Assembly (NCBI GenBank): GCA_002631715.1
Contig: MRSX01000002.1
Coordinates: forward strand, 278,478 to 342,477
Source of the DNA: Candidatus Porisulfidus sp. TsSOB
GTDB lineage: Bacteria; Pseudomonadota; Gammaproteobacteria; Poriferisulfidales; Poriferisulfidaceae
Length of the DNA: 64,000 nt
Direction: 5' to 3'
Part shown: piece after piece, positions 8,691 through 21,758 of the stretch
Layout of the letters: every line of letters starts with the position of its first letter
Numbering within the stretch: the stretch's first letter is position 1
Translations under genes and position numbers: made by a program
Notes under the pieces: generated by a model
Databases searched by the model: none
Told to the model about the DNA's origin: nothing
The model's input: the letters and a program-made list of their open reading frames with translations, nothing else

Positions 8691-8742
8691 TATCCGGGTT
8701 CTCCACGACTTTGGCCAACACTAATAACAGTAAATTTAAATT

Positions 8743-9900
8743 ATGAAATTCACTATTGAACAGCAAGCGCTCGTTGATCCGCTTCGAAAACTTGCCAGTA
8801 CCGCGCCGGACGCAGCGTCCTTGAATGCATCTGTGTCAGGCACCGATGCCGTCAACGCGGTAGCAAGCATCTTGATCGAGCCGGAGAAAGGCGGTGTGCG
8901 GTTCACTGCAACCGACAACACCCTGCGCCTGGCATTTCATATCCCAGTAGAGGGCGAAGATCTCAAGCCCTGCACCGTGCCGGCCTCGACCCTCTTGCAT
9001 ATCTGCTCCCGGTTTTCTGCCGATGCGGAGATTTGCTTTGAGCTTGAGGGGGACGGCAAGGCTATGAACGTTTCGCATGGGCGAAGCCGCTACAAGCTGG
9101 TCGTCGTGGATGCGAACGAATTCCCGGGCATTACTTCCCAGGACGACGAATACGAGCTCTCTCTGCCTGAGAACACTCTCCGCTCGCTGCTTTCCAGCGT
9201 CCGGTACGCGATGGCCCAGAACGACATGCGCTATTACCTGCTGGGGGTATTGCTTGATGTCGGCCCCGACTCGGTGACTGCAGTCGCGACGGACGGGCAC
9301 CGCATGGCTGTGGCCGAACATGCGGTCCAGACTGGGGTAAATGAGCCGGTGCAGCCGATCATCCCTAGCAAGGGAGTTGAAGAATTAACCAAGATCCTGA
9401 CCGACCAAGAGCAGGATCTGGTCCTCCATCTGGCCGGAAATCACTTGAGGCTGGAGCTGTCCGGGGACCGATGCGCATTCCACACGATGCTGGTGGACGG
9501 GAAATACCCCGATTATCGGACTGTAGTGCCGACAGAGCGGAAATTGCGGGCCGAAGTCAGCCGAGAAGCACTAATTAAAGCCGCAGAACGAATCATTCCG
9601 GTTACAGATGAATTGACGCAGGCGGTCATCCTCACGTTCAAGGACGACGAAAATCTTGAAATCGGCGCCAGGAACAACAAAGGTGATACCGGCGAGGAAC
9701 AGGTCGGAATGAAGATCGATCGGGATGACGGCGCAGAAAAAGAAGTAAAAATTTCTATAAATATCAAATACTTGATAGATTCACTCCAAGCTTTGGGCGG
9801 CTCTGATGCCGTACTGGCAGTGAATGATGGAAGCAGCAGTATGTTGATCACCCCTTCGGAGGGAAGCAGCAAACATATCATCATGCCGATGAAGGCCTGA
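8743..9900 (+). CDS. dnaN: DNA polymerase III beta sliding clamp
   Basis: DnaN is the ring-shaped processivity clamp of the replicative polymerase. The 385-residue protein shows the usual three similar domains and ends with the clamp C-terminus HIIMPMKA. Landmarks are SRYKL near residue 118, VATDGHRMA near 185 and VDGKYPDYRTVVP near 255. It is somewhat longer than the 366 residues of E. coli DnaN. There is no clear Shine-Dalgarno sequence before the ATG (the upstream bases are nearly all A/T). It lies 5 bases upstream of recF. Confidence 0.97.
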   Translation: MKFTIEQQALVDPLRKLASTAPDAASLNASVSGTDAVNAVASILIEPEKGGVRFTATDNTLRLAFHIPVEGEDLKPCTVPASTLLHICSRFSADAEICFELEGDGKAMNVSHGRSRYKLVVVDANEFPGITSQDDEYELSLPENTLRSLLSSVRYAMAQNDMRYYLLGVLLDVGPDSVTAVATDGHRMAVAEHAVQTGVNEPVQPIIPSKGVEELTKILTDQEQDLVLHLAGNHLRLELSGDRCAFHTMLVDGKYPDYRTVVPTERKLRAEVSREALIKAAERIIPVTDELTQAVILTFKDDENLEIGARNNKGDTGEEQVGMKIDRDDGAEKEVKISINIKYLIDSLQALGGSDAVLAVNDGSSSMLITPSEGSSKHIIMPMKA

Positions 9901-9905
9901 ACTCC

Positions 9906-13434
<3,529 letters not shown>

Positions 13435-13439
13435 AGAGA

Positions 13440-15479
13440 ATGGACTCGGCCAACCCCCTTCTGGAGGAGCGGCCGCTGCCGGCGTTCGACCGGATTCTTC
13501 CGGAACACGCATGCCCGGCGATCGAATCGATCCTTGCCGATAATCGGGCCCGAATTAAAAACCTGAATCCGGATCCTCCGGACGAAGCCTCGCTGTTGCT
13601 GCCCCTAGAGGAGATGGGAAGCCAGCTCGAAGAAGCATTTTCCCCGATCCAGCACCTTCGCGCAGTTTGCGACAGCCCCGAATGGAGGGAAGCCTACAAT
13701 ACATGTTTACAGAAAATAACGGAATATAGTACAGAATTATTGCATAATAAAGAATTATACTTGAATTTCAAGAAACTCCGCGAAAGTAGTGCCTGGTCGG
13801 ATTTGTCGGCACCGCGCCAGAAGGAAGTCATCCTTGCTCTGAGAGATTATCGGCTGGGAGGCGTCCACCTACCAGAAGAGAAAAAGAGGCGTTTTGCGGA
13901 GATTGAGCAGGAGTTGGCAGCCTGCTGCGCCCGCTTTACAGACAATGTTACCGATGCGACTGGTGCTTGGTCGTTGGTGCTCGAGGAAGAGACGCGTTTG
14001 GAGGGTGTGCCGCCTCCTCACCAGGAGATGCTACGTGCGGATGCCAAGGCACACGGCTTGGATGGATGGCGGATCAGCCTCATGCCTCCCAGCGTACAGG
14101 CGATTCTTACTTATGCGGATGATCGGGACCTCCGCCGTGAAGTTTATGTGGCATACACGACCCGCGCATCGGACCAGGGGCCGCACGCCGGGAAATACGA
14201 CAACACCGACTTGATTGAACAAATTCTCCGCTTGCGCCATGAACAAGCACAATTAATTGATTTCAAGACAATTTCAGATCATGCCTTGGCTACGCGAATG
14301 GCTGAAACTCCTTCGCAAGTACTGGATTTTCTCCATGACCTAATGGAGCGTGCCCGAGAACAGGCTAAAAATGAGTGGGAGGAACTCCGGGAATTTGCCC
14401 AAAATGAATTAGGGCTGGAAGACATGCAGCGTTGGGATCAGGCTTGGGTCAGGGAGCATCTTCGAATCAGTCGCTACGGATTGCGGGAAGCGGAACTCAA
14501 GCCGTTTTTTGCGGCGGACGCAACAATCCAGGGAATGCTGGATCTCGCCGCAGACCTTTTCCAACTGAAGATATCCCAGCGTGACGACGTGGAAGTCTGG
14601 AACCCGGACGTAAGGTTCTACGAGATCCGTGATGCGCACGGGGAGCTTCTAGGGCAGTTTTACCTGGATCCGTACGCCCGCCCGCACAAGCACGGGGGAG
14701 CCTGGATGGGAACCTGCGCCCATCGTCGCCGTCGCGGGTCAGGCACACAGCCAGCCGTGGCCTACCTGACTTGCAATGGTTCGCCGCCAACGGCCGATAC
14801 GCCAGCATTGTTCGGGCACACGGACGTCGTCACCCTGTTCCACGAATTTGGGCATGGCTTGCATCACATGCTGACTCGAGTCGATTGTGCCGGGGTTTCT
14901 GGAATCGAGGGAGTAGAGTGGGATGCGGTTGAATGGCCCAGCCAATGGATGGAGAACTGGTGTTGGGAACCCGAAGTGTTGAATCGTTTCGCGCGTCACT
15001 ACCAAACCGGCCAGCCATTGCCGGAAGACATGGCGGAGCGTTTGCGCGACAGTCGAATTTTCAATGCGGGCCTGGATTTGATGCGCCAACTGGAATTCGC
15101 GCTGTTCGATTTTCGGCTGCATCTGGAATACCAGCCGGAAGATGGTGCGCAGATTGAGGAATTGCTAGCTGAAGTCCGCCACGAGATCGATGTAATGGAA
15201 ACGCCGGAATTCGTCCGAACCGCGCACAGTTTTGAGCACATTTTCTCCGGGGGCTATACGGCGGGCTACTACAGTTACAAGTGGGCGGAAGTACTTTCCG
15301 GGGACACCTACGCAGCTTTCCAGGAGGAGGGCCTGTTCAACAAGGCGACGGCAAAACGCTTTGCGGACTGCGTCCTCTCTGCCGGCGGCGTGCGATCAGC
15401 CGCTGAGATGTTCGAGGCATTCCGGGGGCGCCCGCCAAGCCCGGACGCGTTGCTGAAACAGATGGGTTTGGCGGCATGA
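13440..15479 (+). CDS. prlC: Oligopeptidase A (M3 family metallopeptidase)
   Basis: The 679-residue cytoplasmic zinc peptidase degrades short peptides and signal-peptide fragments. The catalytic HEFGH motif is at residues 468-472 (E469 is the general base) within TLFHEFGHGLHHML. The third zinc ligand is expected in the following EGVEWDAVEWPSQ region. The length and the C-terminal FRGRPPSPDALL match PrlC/OpdA. It starts 5 bases after gyrB and its end overlaps the exonuclease III start by 4 bases (ATGA). Confidence 0.93.
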   Translation: MDSANPLLEERPLPAFDRILPEHACPAIESILADNRARIKNLNPDPPDEASLLLPLEEMGSQLEEAFSPIQHLRAVCDSPEWREAYNTCLQKITEYSTELLHNKELYLNFKKLRESSAWSDLSAPRQKEVILALRDYRLGGVHLPEEKKRRFAEIEQELAACCARFTDNVTDATGAWSLVLEEETRLEGVPPPHQEMLRADAKAHGLDGWRISLMPPSVQAILTYADDRDLRREVYVAYTTRASDQGPHAGKYDNTDLIEQILRLRHEQAQLIDFKTISDHALATRMAETPSQVLDFLHDLMERAREQAKNEWEELREFAQNELGLEDMQRWDQAWVREHLRISRYGLREAELKPFFAADATIQGMLDLAADLFQLKISQRDDVEVWNPDVRFYEIRDAHGELLGQFYLDPYARPHKHGGAWMGTCAHRRRRGSGTQPAVAYLTCNGSPPTADTPALFGHTDVVTLFHEFGHGLHHMLTRVDCAGVSGIEGVEWDAVEWPSQWMENWCWEPEVLNRFARHYQTGQPLPEDMAERLRDSRIFNAGLDLMRQLEFALFDFRLHLEYQPEDGAQIEELLAEVRHEIDVMETPEFVRTAHSFEHIFSGGYTAGYYSYKWAEVLSGDTYAAFQEEGLFNKATAKRFADCVLSAGGVRSAAEMFEAFRGRPPSPDALLKQMGLAA

Positions 15480-16240
15480 AGGCCGCAACTTGGAACGTCA
15501 ACTCACTGCGGGTACGTTTGCCACACGTGCTGGATTGGCTACAAGACAACCCGATCGATGTCCTATGCCTGCAGGAAACCAAAGTAGTGGATGCGGATTT
15601 TCCGCTCGAGGAGATCGAGCAAGCCGGATATAAAGCAACCTTCGCTGGCCAGAAAACCTACAACGGCGTCGCCGTGCTGACGAAGCAGCCGGCCACGGAG
15701 ATTACGACCGACATCCCGGGACTGGACGATCCGGACCGCAGGATCCTGGGTGTGACGGTCGAGGGATGGCGAATTCTCAACCTGTATGTCGTCAACGGAC
15801 GGGAAGTCGGCGACCCTAAGTACGACCACAAGCTTCACTGGTTGGCGAAAGTGGCCGAGTTCGTCGCGCTAGATTCACAGAAGCATGAACGTTACCTGAT
15901 CCTAGGCGATTTCAATATCGCACCCGCAGATGAAGACGTACACGATCCGGATCTTTGGCGGGAACGGATCCTGTGCTCGACGCCGGAACGCGAAGCATTG
16001 GCGACGATCAAAGGAATAGGTTTCGAAGATTGTTTCAGGCGATTCGAACAAGAACCGGAGAGTTTCAGCTGGTGGGATTACCGGCAGGGAGCATTCCGCC
16101 GCAACATCGGACTGCGCATTGACCTGATTCTCGCCAGTCCGGCTGCCGTGGCACTTTGCACGGCTTGCCATATCGACAAAACTCCACGTCGCTGGGAGCG
16201 TCCTTCGGACCACACTCCCGTGGTGGCGGAGTTCAACTAA
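15476..16240 (+). CDS. xthA: Exodeoxyribonuclease III (AP endonuclease)
   Basis: The 254-residue protein belongs to the exonuclease III/APE1 family, which cleaves DNA at abasic sites during base-excision repair. Motifs visible are WNVNSLRVR (residues 5-13), LCLQETKV (about 32-39), LGDFNIAP (about 143-150) and the terminal PSDHTPV with the catalytic histidine. The ATG overlaps the prlC stop. It closes the plus-strand block that began at 5670. Confidence 0.94.
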   Translation: MKAATWNVNSLRVRLPHVLDWLQDNPIDVLCLQETKVVDADFPLEEIEQAGYKATFAGQKTYNGVAVLTKQPATEITTDIPGLDDPDRRILGVTVEGWRILNLYVVNGREVGDPKYDHKLHWLAKVAEFVALDSQKHERYLILGDFNIAPADEDVHDPDLWRERILCSTPEREALATIKGIGFEDCFRRFEQEPESFSWWDYRQGAFRRNIGLRIDLILASPAAVALCTACHIDKTPRRWERPSDHTPVVAEFN

Positions 16241-16266
16241 GTACGGCGGGTCTGCCTGGGGCAGAC

Positions 16267-17016
16267 TTACTGAAGAACCGAGCACCCGTCCCGGGTGCAG
16301 CGAAATACAACGTGGCGGATTCCGGTCAGGCAACTGACCTCATATAAATCTTCACTGCTATCGGACTTCAGTAGCGACATTTTGCTTTGTTTCAGGCAGC
16401 CCGCGCCGACCAGCGCATCTTGGGCTTGGCTGTGGAACTGGCCGCGGCGGTATTCCTTCTCCAGTGAGATGTCGGAGAGCGTGCTATCGGTTTCCTCGTC
16501 GATCAGTTTCGTGGTTTGGGGCAGTTCCGGCTCGTCGTATCTCTCCAGTTCGACCAGGCCCTCATTCAGTGCGCGCTTGTGGTTGCGTAGGAATTCGTTG
16601 ATTTTGTAGACCTGTTCAACCGTTGTGAATCCGCAAGCTTCCATGTCCGAACAAAATGCTTCCACCTTGATGGTGGCAACGCCGCCCTGATGTGGGATCT
16701 TCGTCACCCGGTACTGAAATTTGTCACGGTATTGATCGGGTTCCGGGTTGAATGCGGTCAGGGTGACTTCATTCTTCGGCTCGACGTAGAAAGGGGCGTT
16801 CTGCTCCAGCCAAAACCGGGCCTGCTGCCACAGATAGTCGCATTCTTGGCCGAGATTGCAGGAAACGAAATCCTTGGCGCCAGCCTCGATTTCGTTGTCG
16901 CCGGTATCATCGCCGAGTCCGATGTCGATCGCCGACAAGTCGAGGTCGTCCAGGCCGATGCCGCACCCGCCGACCAAGCCAAAGCATAGCAGCAGGGGGA
17001 GAAAGCGCGGTTGCAT
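16267..17016 (-). CDS. Predicted lipoprotein of unknown function
   Basis: The 249-residue protein starts with a short lipoprotein signal (LVGGC, lipidated cysteine at about residue 18). The residue after the cysteine is glycine, which favours the outer membrane. An Asp-rich segment follows (about 22-47). The mature part has several cysteines at spacings that could form disulfides (for example VSCNLGQEC). I recognise no family. I chose the ATG at 17016 because longer in-frame extensions run into gpmI, while this start gives a clean lipobox. It is a single gene downstream of gpmI. Confidence 0.7.
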   Translation of the reverse strand: MQPRFLPLLLCFGLVGGCGIGLDDLDLSAIDIGLGDDTGDNEIEAGAKDFVSCNLGQECDYLWQQARFWLEQNAPFYVEPKNEVTLTAFNPEPDQYRDKFQYRVTKIPHQGGVATIKVEAFCSDMEACGFTTVEQVYKINEFLRNHKRALNEGLVELERYDEPELPQTTKLIDEETDSTLSDISLEKEYRRGQFHSQAQDALVGAGCLKQSKMSLLKSDSSEDLYEVSCLTGIRHVVFRCTRDGCSVLQ

Positions 17017-17107
17017 GGGAATGTAGGGAGGGCCAGCCGGTAATTTTGCCCGAAAAGCGGGAGGCGGGCAAATCAAAAGTGAATTTAAACGTCTCGGGAA
17101 CGAATCG

Positions 17108-18619
17108 TCAGGGGCGCAGCAAGCTGTCCATCGACATTTCCGACGGGCGCTCCAAGCCCATGAGATCCAACACGGTTGGCGCCACGTTTCCAAGCCCTCC
17201 GCCATCGCACAGATGGCGTCCGGACTGATCCATGACGACGCAAGGGACCGGATGCGTAGTGTGCTGGGTGTGGGGGCGACCATCCGCATCGATCATCTCA
17301 TCGCAATTGCCGTGGTCGGCAGTCAACATCAAGGCCATGTCGTGCTCTTTTGCGGCATCGACGATTCGCCCGACTTGGGCATCCAGTGCCTCGATTGCCC
17401 GGATGATCGCGTCTGCCTGCGCCGTGTGCCCAACCATGTCGGCATTGGCGAAGTTGACCAGAATGAATCCGTACTGTTGGCTGCGAATGGCGTCGACTAC
17501 CGCATCCGCGACTGCTTCTGCACTCATCTCCGGGCATTGGTCGTAGGTTTCGACGTTCGGCGAAGGCAGCATCACGCGCTGTTCTCCTGGCCATGGCGGT
17601 TCGCGACCGCCGTTGAAGAAAAACGTAACGTGGGGATATTTTTCGGTTTCCGCACAATGGAGTTGCGAAATACCTTGACGGCTGACAATTTCCGCCAGGG
17701 TCACTTCGGGCTGGGTTTCCTCGAACGCAACCGGCACGCCATGGTCGAGGCCGAACTCAGTCATCGTCACCAGTTTCGCGGGCGTGTAATTCCCGCGGTC
17801 GAATTCCTTGAAAACCGGTTGGCTCAGGCTCTCCGCCAATTGCCGCGGGCGGTCGTTGCGGAAATTGAAGAACACGATGAGATCCTCCGGTGCCAGCGGT
17901 TCGGCTTCCGCACAGACGGTCGGCTCGATGAATTCATCGCCGCAATCTTCCGAGTAGGCTTGGCGGATAGCCGTCGCCGCATCCGGAGCCGAGGCGCCCC
18001 GCCCATGGACAATGGCGTCGAAGGCGCGCCGGGTTCGCTGCCAGCGGCGATCGCGATCCATCGCGTAATATCGGCCGCAGACCGTGTCGATGGAGCCAAC
18101 ACCCTCAAGCGCCGCCTCCAGTTCGGGCAGATAGCCCAAGGCACTTTGGGGCGGCACATCCCGCCCATCGGTAAACATGTGGACGTGCGGTGTGGCTCCC
18201 TCGCGCCGCGCCAGCTCAATCAACGCGAGCAAATGACGGACGTGGGAATGAACTCCGCCGTCGGACACCAGGCCAAGCAGGTGCAATCGGCTGCCGCGCG
18301 AGACCGTTTCACGGACAGATTCCAGCAGAACCGGGTTTTCATAGAATGAGCCGTCGCGAATGTCTTGATCGATGCGGACAAGATCCTGCAGGACGATGCT
18401 CCCGCATCCCATAATCATGTGTCCGACCTCGGAATTTCCCATCTGCCCGTCTGGCAGGCCCACGGCGGCACCGCTGGCCTGTAGCTGGGTGAATGCATGT
18501 TCGGAAAACAGGGCGTCCAGCCGCGGAGTTTGCGCCTGCGCCAAGGCATTGTTTTGGGGGTCGGGGTTGATGCCGACCCCGTCCAGAATGACCAGGATAG
18601 TGGGGCGGCAACGATCCAT
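17108..18619 (-). CDS. gpmI: 2,3-bisphosphoglycerate-independent phosphoglycerate mutase
   Basis: GpmI interconverts 3- and 2-phosphoglycerate in glycolysis and gluconeogenesis using two Mn ions and a phosphoserine intermediate. The 503-residue protein contains the N-terminal metal motif ILDGVG (residues 11-16), the phosphoserine loop GLPDGQMGNSEVGH with S63 as nucleophile, and the C-terminal metal segments ADMVGH and TADHGNCD. Start-site evidence is unusual: there is no Shine-Dalgarno sequence, and a GATAAT -10-like element ends 6 bases before the ATG. Confidence 0.96.
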   Translation of the reverse strand: MDRCRPTILVILDGVGINPDPQNNALAQAQTPRLDALFSEHAFTQLQASGAAVGLPDGQMGNSEVGHMIMGCGSIVLQDLVRIDQDIRDGSFYENPVLLESVRETVSRGSRLHLLGLVSDGGVHSHVRHLLALIELARREGATPHVHMFTDGRDVPPQSALGYLPELEAALEGVGSIDTVCGRYYAMDRDRRWQRTRRAFDAIVHGRGASAPDAATAIRQAYSEDCGDEFIEPTVCAEAEPLAPEDLIVFFNFRNDRPRQLAESLSQPVFKEFDRGNYTPAKLVTMTEFGLDHGVPVAFEETQPEVTLAEIVSRQGISQLHCAETEKYPHVTFFFNGGREPPWPGEQRVMLPSPNVETYDQCPEMSAEAVADAVVDAIRSQQYGFILVNFANADMVGHTAQADAIIRAIEALDAQVGRIVDAAKEHDMALMLTADHGNCDEMIDADGRPHTQHTTHPVPCVVMDQSGRHLCDGGGLGNVAPTVLDLMGLERPSEMSMDSLLRP

Positions 18620-18625
18620 CGGCTC

Positions 18626-18631
18626 ATTATC
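18626..18631 (-). promoter_or_regulatory. -10 element 6 bases before gpmI (leaderless candidate)
   Basis: The minus strand reads GATAAT-GAGCCG-ATG. A start of transcription 6-7 bases after the hexamer would fall on the A of the start codon. No ribosome-binding site precedes the ATG. No good -35 is visible at 16-18 bases. Confidence 0.4.
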
Positions 18632-18717
18632 GCACGATGCCTACCGTGTCTTTCCCATGTCAGCGCCCGCCACAAAACGCCTGCAGGGGTAAAATGCTCC
18701 GTATAAAATCCCTGCCC

Positions 18718-18948
18718 ATGAGTATCACGGTTCGATTTTTTGCCAGCCTCCGTGACCGGATCGGTCGCGAAAGCGTTGAAATCGAGGTGAACGGCCTGGA
18801 TTGCGTGCAGGACGTCTGGAAAGCCTTGGTCAAGCAGGAACCGGATGCGAGGGTGTTGGCAGCAATCAATGCCCGGCATGCTGCGCTTGACGCCAAAATT
18901 CAGGACGGTGACGAAATCGCCTTTTTCCCTCCCGTTACAGGCGGTTGA
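18718..18948 (+). CDS. moaD: MoaD-like molybdopterin synthase sulfur carrier subunit
   Basis: The 76-residue ubiquitin-fold protein ends in the required double glycine (FFPPVTGG), which is activated by adenylation and thiocarboxylated to donate sulfur during molybdopterin synthesis. The chosen ATG matches the N-terminus of known MoaD proteins (ITVRFFASLRD). An alternative ATG at 18694 is preceded by AGGGG and would add 8 residues, so the start is uncertain. No moaE, moeB or other cofactor genes are nearby, so it might act in another sulfur-transfer pathway. Confidence 0.8.
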   Translation: MSITVRFFASLRDRIGRESVEIEVNGLDCVQDVWKALVKQEPDARVLAAINARHAALDAKIQDGDEIAFFPPVTGG

Positions 18949-18981
18949 GCCACCCCCAACTCCAAAGGAAGGAGCCAAACC

Positions 18982-20994
18982 TTGAACATTTCACTTGATC
19001 ATATGCCGCTGGTGCTGGGGGCTGCCGGACTGTTGGCAGCTCTTCTTCTGTACCGCATCATCCTGCGCTATCCCGCGGGCCACGGACGGGTTGCCGAGAT
19101 CGCCCAGGAGATTCAGCAGGGCGCCATGGCGTTCATGCGCCGCGAATATCTGGTGATGTACCTGTTCACCGCAGCCGTTGCGGTCGCGATCGCCCTGTCC
19201 GACTTGGGGGTCCACACCATGGCCGCCTTCCTGACAGGAGCGGTCTGTTCGTCGCTCGCCGGGCTCATCGGCATGTACACGGCGACCCGGGCCAACGTCC
19301 GCACGGCCGTGGCGGCTAACATGGCGGGCGCCCCGACCGCGCTGTCTCTGGCTTTTTACGGTGGCTCGATCATGGGCCTGACCATTGCCGCGGTCGGCCT
19401 TCTGGGCTTGGGCTCGCTCTACCTGATCTACGGACAGGATCCGGCGACCGCGCATATCATCCACGGCTTCGGCATGGGTGCTTCCTCGGTGGCTCTGTTC
19501 TCGCGTGTCGGCGGGGGCATCTACACCAAGAGCGCGGACGTGGGTGCGGACCTGGTCGGCAAGATCGAAGCGGGAATCCCGGAGGACGATCCCCGGAATC
19601 CGGGGGTGATCGCCGACAATGTCGGCGACAACGTAGGCGATATCGCCGGCATGGGGTCGGATATCTTCGAGTCGTATTGCGGGTCGATCATCGCGACCAT
19701 CGCCTTGGCGTCCACCCTGCCAGCGATGGTGCTTGCGGATTTGGGTCCCCAGCAGGTACTGATGTTTCTGCCGCTGGCGCTGGCGTCGACCGGGATCGCG
19801 TGTTCCATGATTGGCATCCTGCTGGTCCGCAGCCGAGTGCACAGTCGGCCTGATGCCGCCTTGCGCCTGGGCACTTTCGGTTCGGCCGTGCTGTTCATCG
19901 TGCTGGCGCACTTCATCATCGGGTACTTCGAGTTGGCTTCCGGCATCTGGATCGCGGTGCTGGCCGGCGCCGTCGGCGGCATCATCATCGGCTTGGTGAC
20001 GGAATATTTCACGGCAGGTTCGCCGGTGCGGCGAATCGCCAACGCATCGGAGACCGGCCCTGCCACGGTCATGATCCGGGGTCTTGCAACCGGCATGCAG
20101 TCGGTGGCCATTCCGGTATTGTCCATCGCCGCCATTATTTATTTCGCGCATATGGTGGCAGGCCTCTACGGGGTCGGCATCGCTGCGGTCGGGATGCTGG
20201 CCACGGTCGGCATGACCATGGCGATTGATGCTTACGGGCCCGTGGCGGACAACGCTGGCGGTATTGCGGAAATGGCTGAATTGGGCGAGGAAACCCGGCA
20301 CATCACCGATACGCTCGACGAAGTCGGCAACACAACGGCTGCGATTGGGAAAGGATTCGCGATTGGCGCCGCCGCACTTGCGGCGCTGGCTATCATCACG
20401 GCGTTCTTGGCTGAAGTCGCCCACGGTCAGGGCGACGCCATCGAGCTTCGGTTGAACGACCCGCTGGTGCTGGTCGGCCTGTTTATTGGCGGGACGTTCC
20501 CGTTCATTGTCGCGGCGCTCACCATGACCGCGGTGGGAGACGCCGCGTTCGAGATGATCAAGGAGATCCGTCGCCAGTTCAAGGAGATTCCGGGTCTGCT
20601 GGAAGGGACCGGAAAACCGGACACGATCCGTTGCGTGGATATTGCGACGAAGGCGGCGCTATGGAAGATGATCCCACCCGGAGCGCTGGCCGTCATTGCG
20701 CCGGTGGTCGTCGGGTTCGGGCTGGGCCCGCAGGCGCTAGGCGGGATGCTTGGCGGGGCGTTGCTCGGTTGCGTGCTTCTGGCGCTAATGATGGCGAACG
20801 CAGGCGGAGCCTGGGACAACGCCAAGAAATATGTAGAAAAGGGCCATCATGGCGGCAAGGGATCCGATGCGCACCATGCTTGTGTGGTTGGCGACACAGT
20901 TGGCGATCCGTTCAAGGATACGTCCGGGCCTTCCATGAACATCCTGATCAACGTCATGGCGATCGTCAGCCTGGTGATCGCGCCGTTGCTGTGA
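18982..20994 (+). CDS. hppA: Membrane-bound cation-pumping pyrophosphatase
   Basis: The 670-residue protein is an integral-membrane pyrophosphatase (about 16 helices) that couples PPi hydrolysis to proton or sodium export. The substrate-site signature is intact: [18 protein letters not shown] near residue 190, DNVGDNVGD near 213, and a third acidic cluster near the end ([16 protein letters not shown]). At the potassium-dependence site the protein reads GNTTAA (449-454), with Ala453 where K+-independent enzymes have Lys. This points to the K+-dependent subfamily, which includes both H+ and Na+ pumps. The start is TTG at 18982, with GGAAGGAG about 6 bases upstream. Confidence 0.95.
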   Translation: MNISLDHMPLVLGAAGLLAALLLYRIILRYPAGHGRVAEIAQEIQQGAMAFMRREYLVMYLFTAAVAVAIALSDLGVHTMAAFLTGAVCSSLAGLIGMYTATRANVRTAVAANMAGAPTALSLAFYGGSIMGLTIAAVGLLGLGSLYLIYGQDPATAHIIHGFGMGASSVALFSRVGGGIYTKSADVGADLVGKIEAGIPEDDPRNPGVIADNVGDNVGDIAGMGSDIFESYCGSIIATIALASTLPAMVLADLGPQQVLMFLPLALASTGIACSMIGILLVRSRVHSRPDAALRLGTFGSAVLFIVLAHFIIGYFELASGIWIAVLAGAVGGIIIGLVTEYFTAGSPVRRIANASETGPATVMIRGLATGMQSVAIPVLSIAAIIYFAHMVAGLYGVGIAAVGMLATVGMTMAIDAYGPVADNAGGIAEMAELGEETRHITDTLDEVGNTTAAIGKGFAIGAAALAALAIITAFLAEVAHGQGDAIELRLNDPLVLVGLFIGGTFPFIVAALTMTAVGDAAFEMIKEIRRQFKEIPGLLEGTGKPDTIRCVDIATKAALWKMIPPGALAVIAPVVVGFGLGPQALGGMLGGALLGCVLLALMMANAGGAWDNAKKYVEKGHHGGKGSDAHHACVVGDTVGDPFKDTSGPSMNILINVMAIVSLVIAPLL

Positions 20995-21020
20995 AGGTGC
21001 GCTGAAAAACGCGGAATGAT

Positions 21021-21758
21021 CTAGTCCTCGGGCTCCTCTACGCTTCCCGTCGTCACAAGGAACCGCCAAACTAAAGCCCCCGGCTCGCCTTCCAGCGTCA
21101 GGGCGGCATCCATGACCGCGACCATGGCTTCGCAGAACCGCGGATGCACGGCGTCTTCGGGACGCAAGGCGGCCAGCAGTGCGGGATCGGGTTCCTGCGC
21201 CTCAAGGGTGGCATACAGCAGGTCCAGGTCTGCGGTTTGGGTCTCCCGCCACTGCCGGGGCACGCTCCGCGCCCGCGCCGCCGCGCCGATGAACAGTCCG
21301 ATATAGGCGCTTGCCGGCTTTCGATAGGCCGGGTTGCCGCTGGTGGTTAGCGCTTGCGTGCCTTGGTATTCGTAGGCAAGACATCGTTCGGCGCCATCGG
21401 TCTTGCCGATCAACGCGAACAGATCTCTCCGTTTAATCACCAGTTCGCGCCAATCGGCCGGGTCGCCCTGGCGCACCAGTTCGTTGTATCGGGCCCAGTT
21501 CTGCCGTGACGTCTGGGCCAGCGTCAGGCTTGCCTGCTCCGGATCATCACTCCGCTTGAGTTCGACCAATTGGGAGATCAAAGCATCGTAATGCTCCGGG
21601 AAATGGCGTTCCTGCGCTTTCAGGGCTGCGTCGTCGGCCTGCTCCAGCATTAGGCGTACGGCCGCGCGCGACAATGGGAATTCGGCGTCTTCCTCTTGCG
21701 CGGGCGCGCCGGAGCCTGCCACCATCAGCGACAGCACCAGGGCAATCCGGAAATTCAT
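21021..21758 (-). CDS. Periplasmic protein of unknown function, third gene of an RND operon
   Basis: The 245-residue protein has a signal peptide (residues 1-21, ending in APAQ) and a mostly helical, charged mature part. The ATG at 21758 overlaps the stop of the RND transporter gene by 4 bases, so it is the last gene of a membrane-fusion protein/RND/this-protein operon. That position is often held by an outer-membrane channel, but this protein is too short and lacks the features of TolC-type channels. I do not recognise its family. A role as an accessory factor of the efflux complex is inference from position only. Confidence 0.7.
   Translation of the reverse strand: MNFRIALVLSLMVAGSGAPAQEEDAEFPLSRAAVRLMLEQADDAALKAQERHFPEHYDALISQLVELKRSDDPEQASLTLAQTSRQNWARYNELVRQGDPADWRELVIKRRDLFALIGKTDGAERCLAYEYQGTQALTTSGNPAYRKPASAYIGLFIGAAARARSVPRQWRETQTADLDLLYATLEAQEPDPALLAALRPEDAVHPRFCEAMVAVMDAALTLEGEPGALVWRFLVTTGSVEEPED

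Larger units (their letters stand above)
8547..8742 (+). other. Candidate replication origin region between dnaA and dnaN
   Basis: This 196-base gap is AT-rich in its right half and holds one near-consensus DnaA box (TGTGGATGA at 8565-8573, i.e. TCATCCACA on the other strand). A 10-base direct repeat, GTTCTCCACG, occurs at 8644-8653 and 8698-8707; each copy contains a two-mismatch DnaA box. TTATCCGGG at 8690-8698 is a weaker resemblance. AT-rich tracts at 8656-8690 and 8721-8742 could serve as the unwinding element. The AT-rich stretch at 7004-7060 upstream of dnaA is an alternative site with poorer boxes. Confidence 0.45.
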
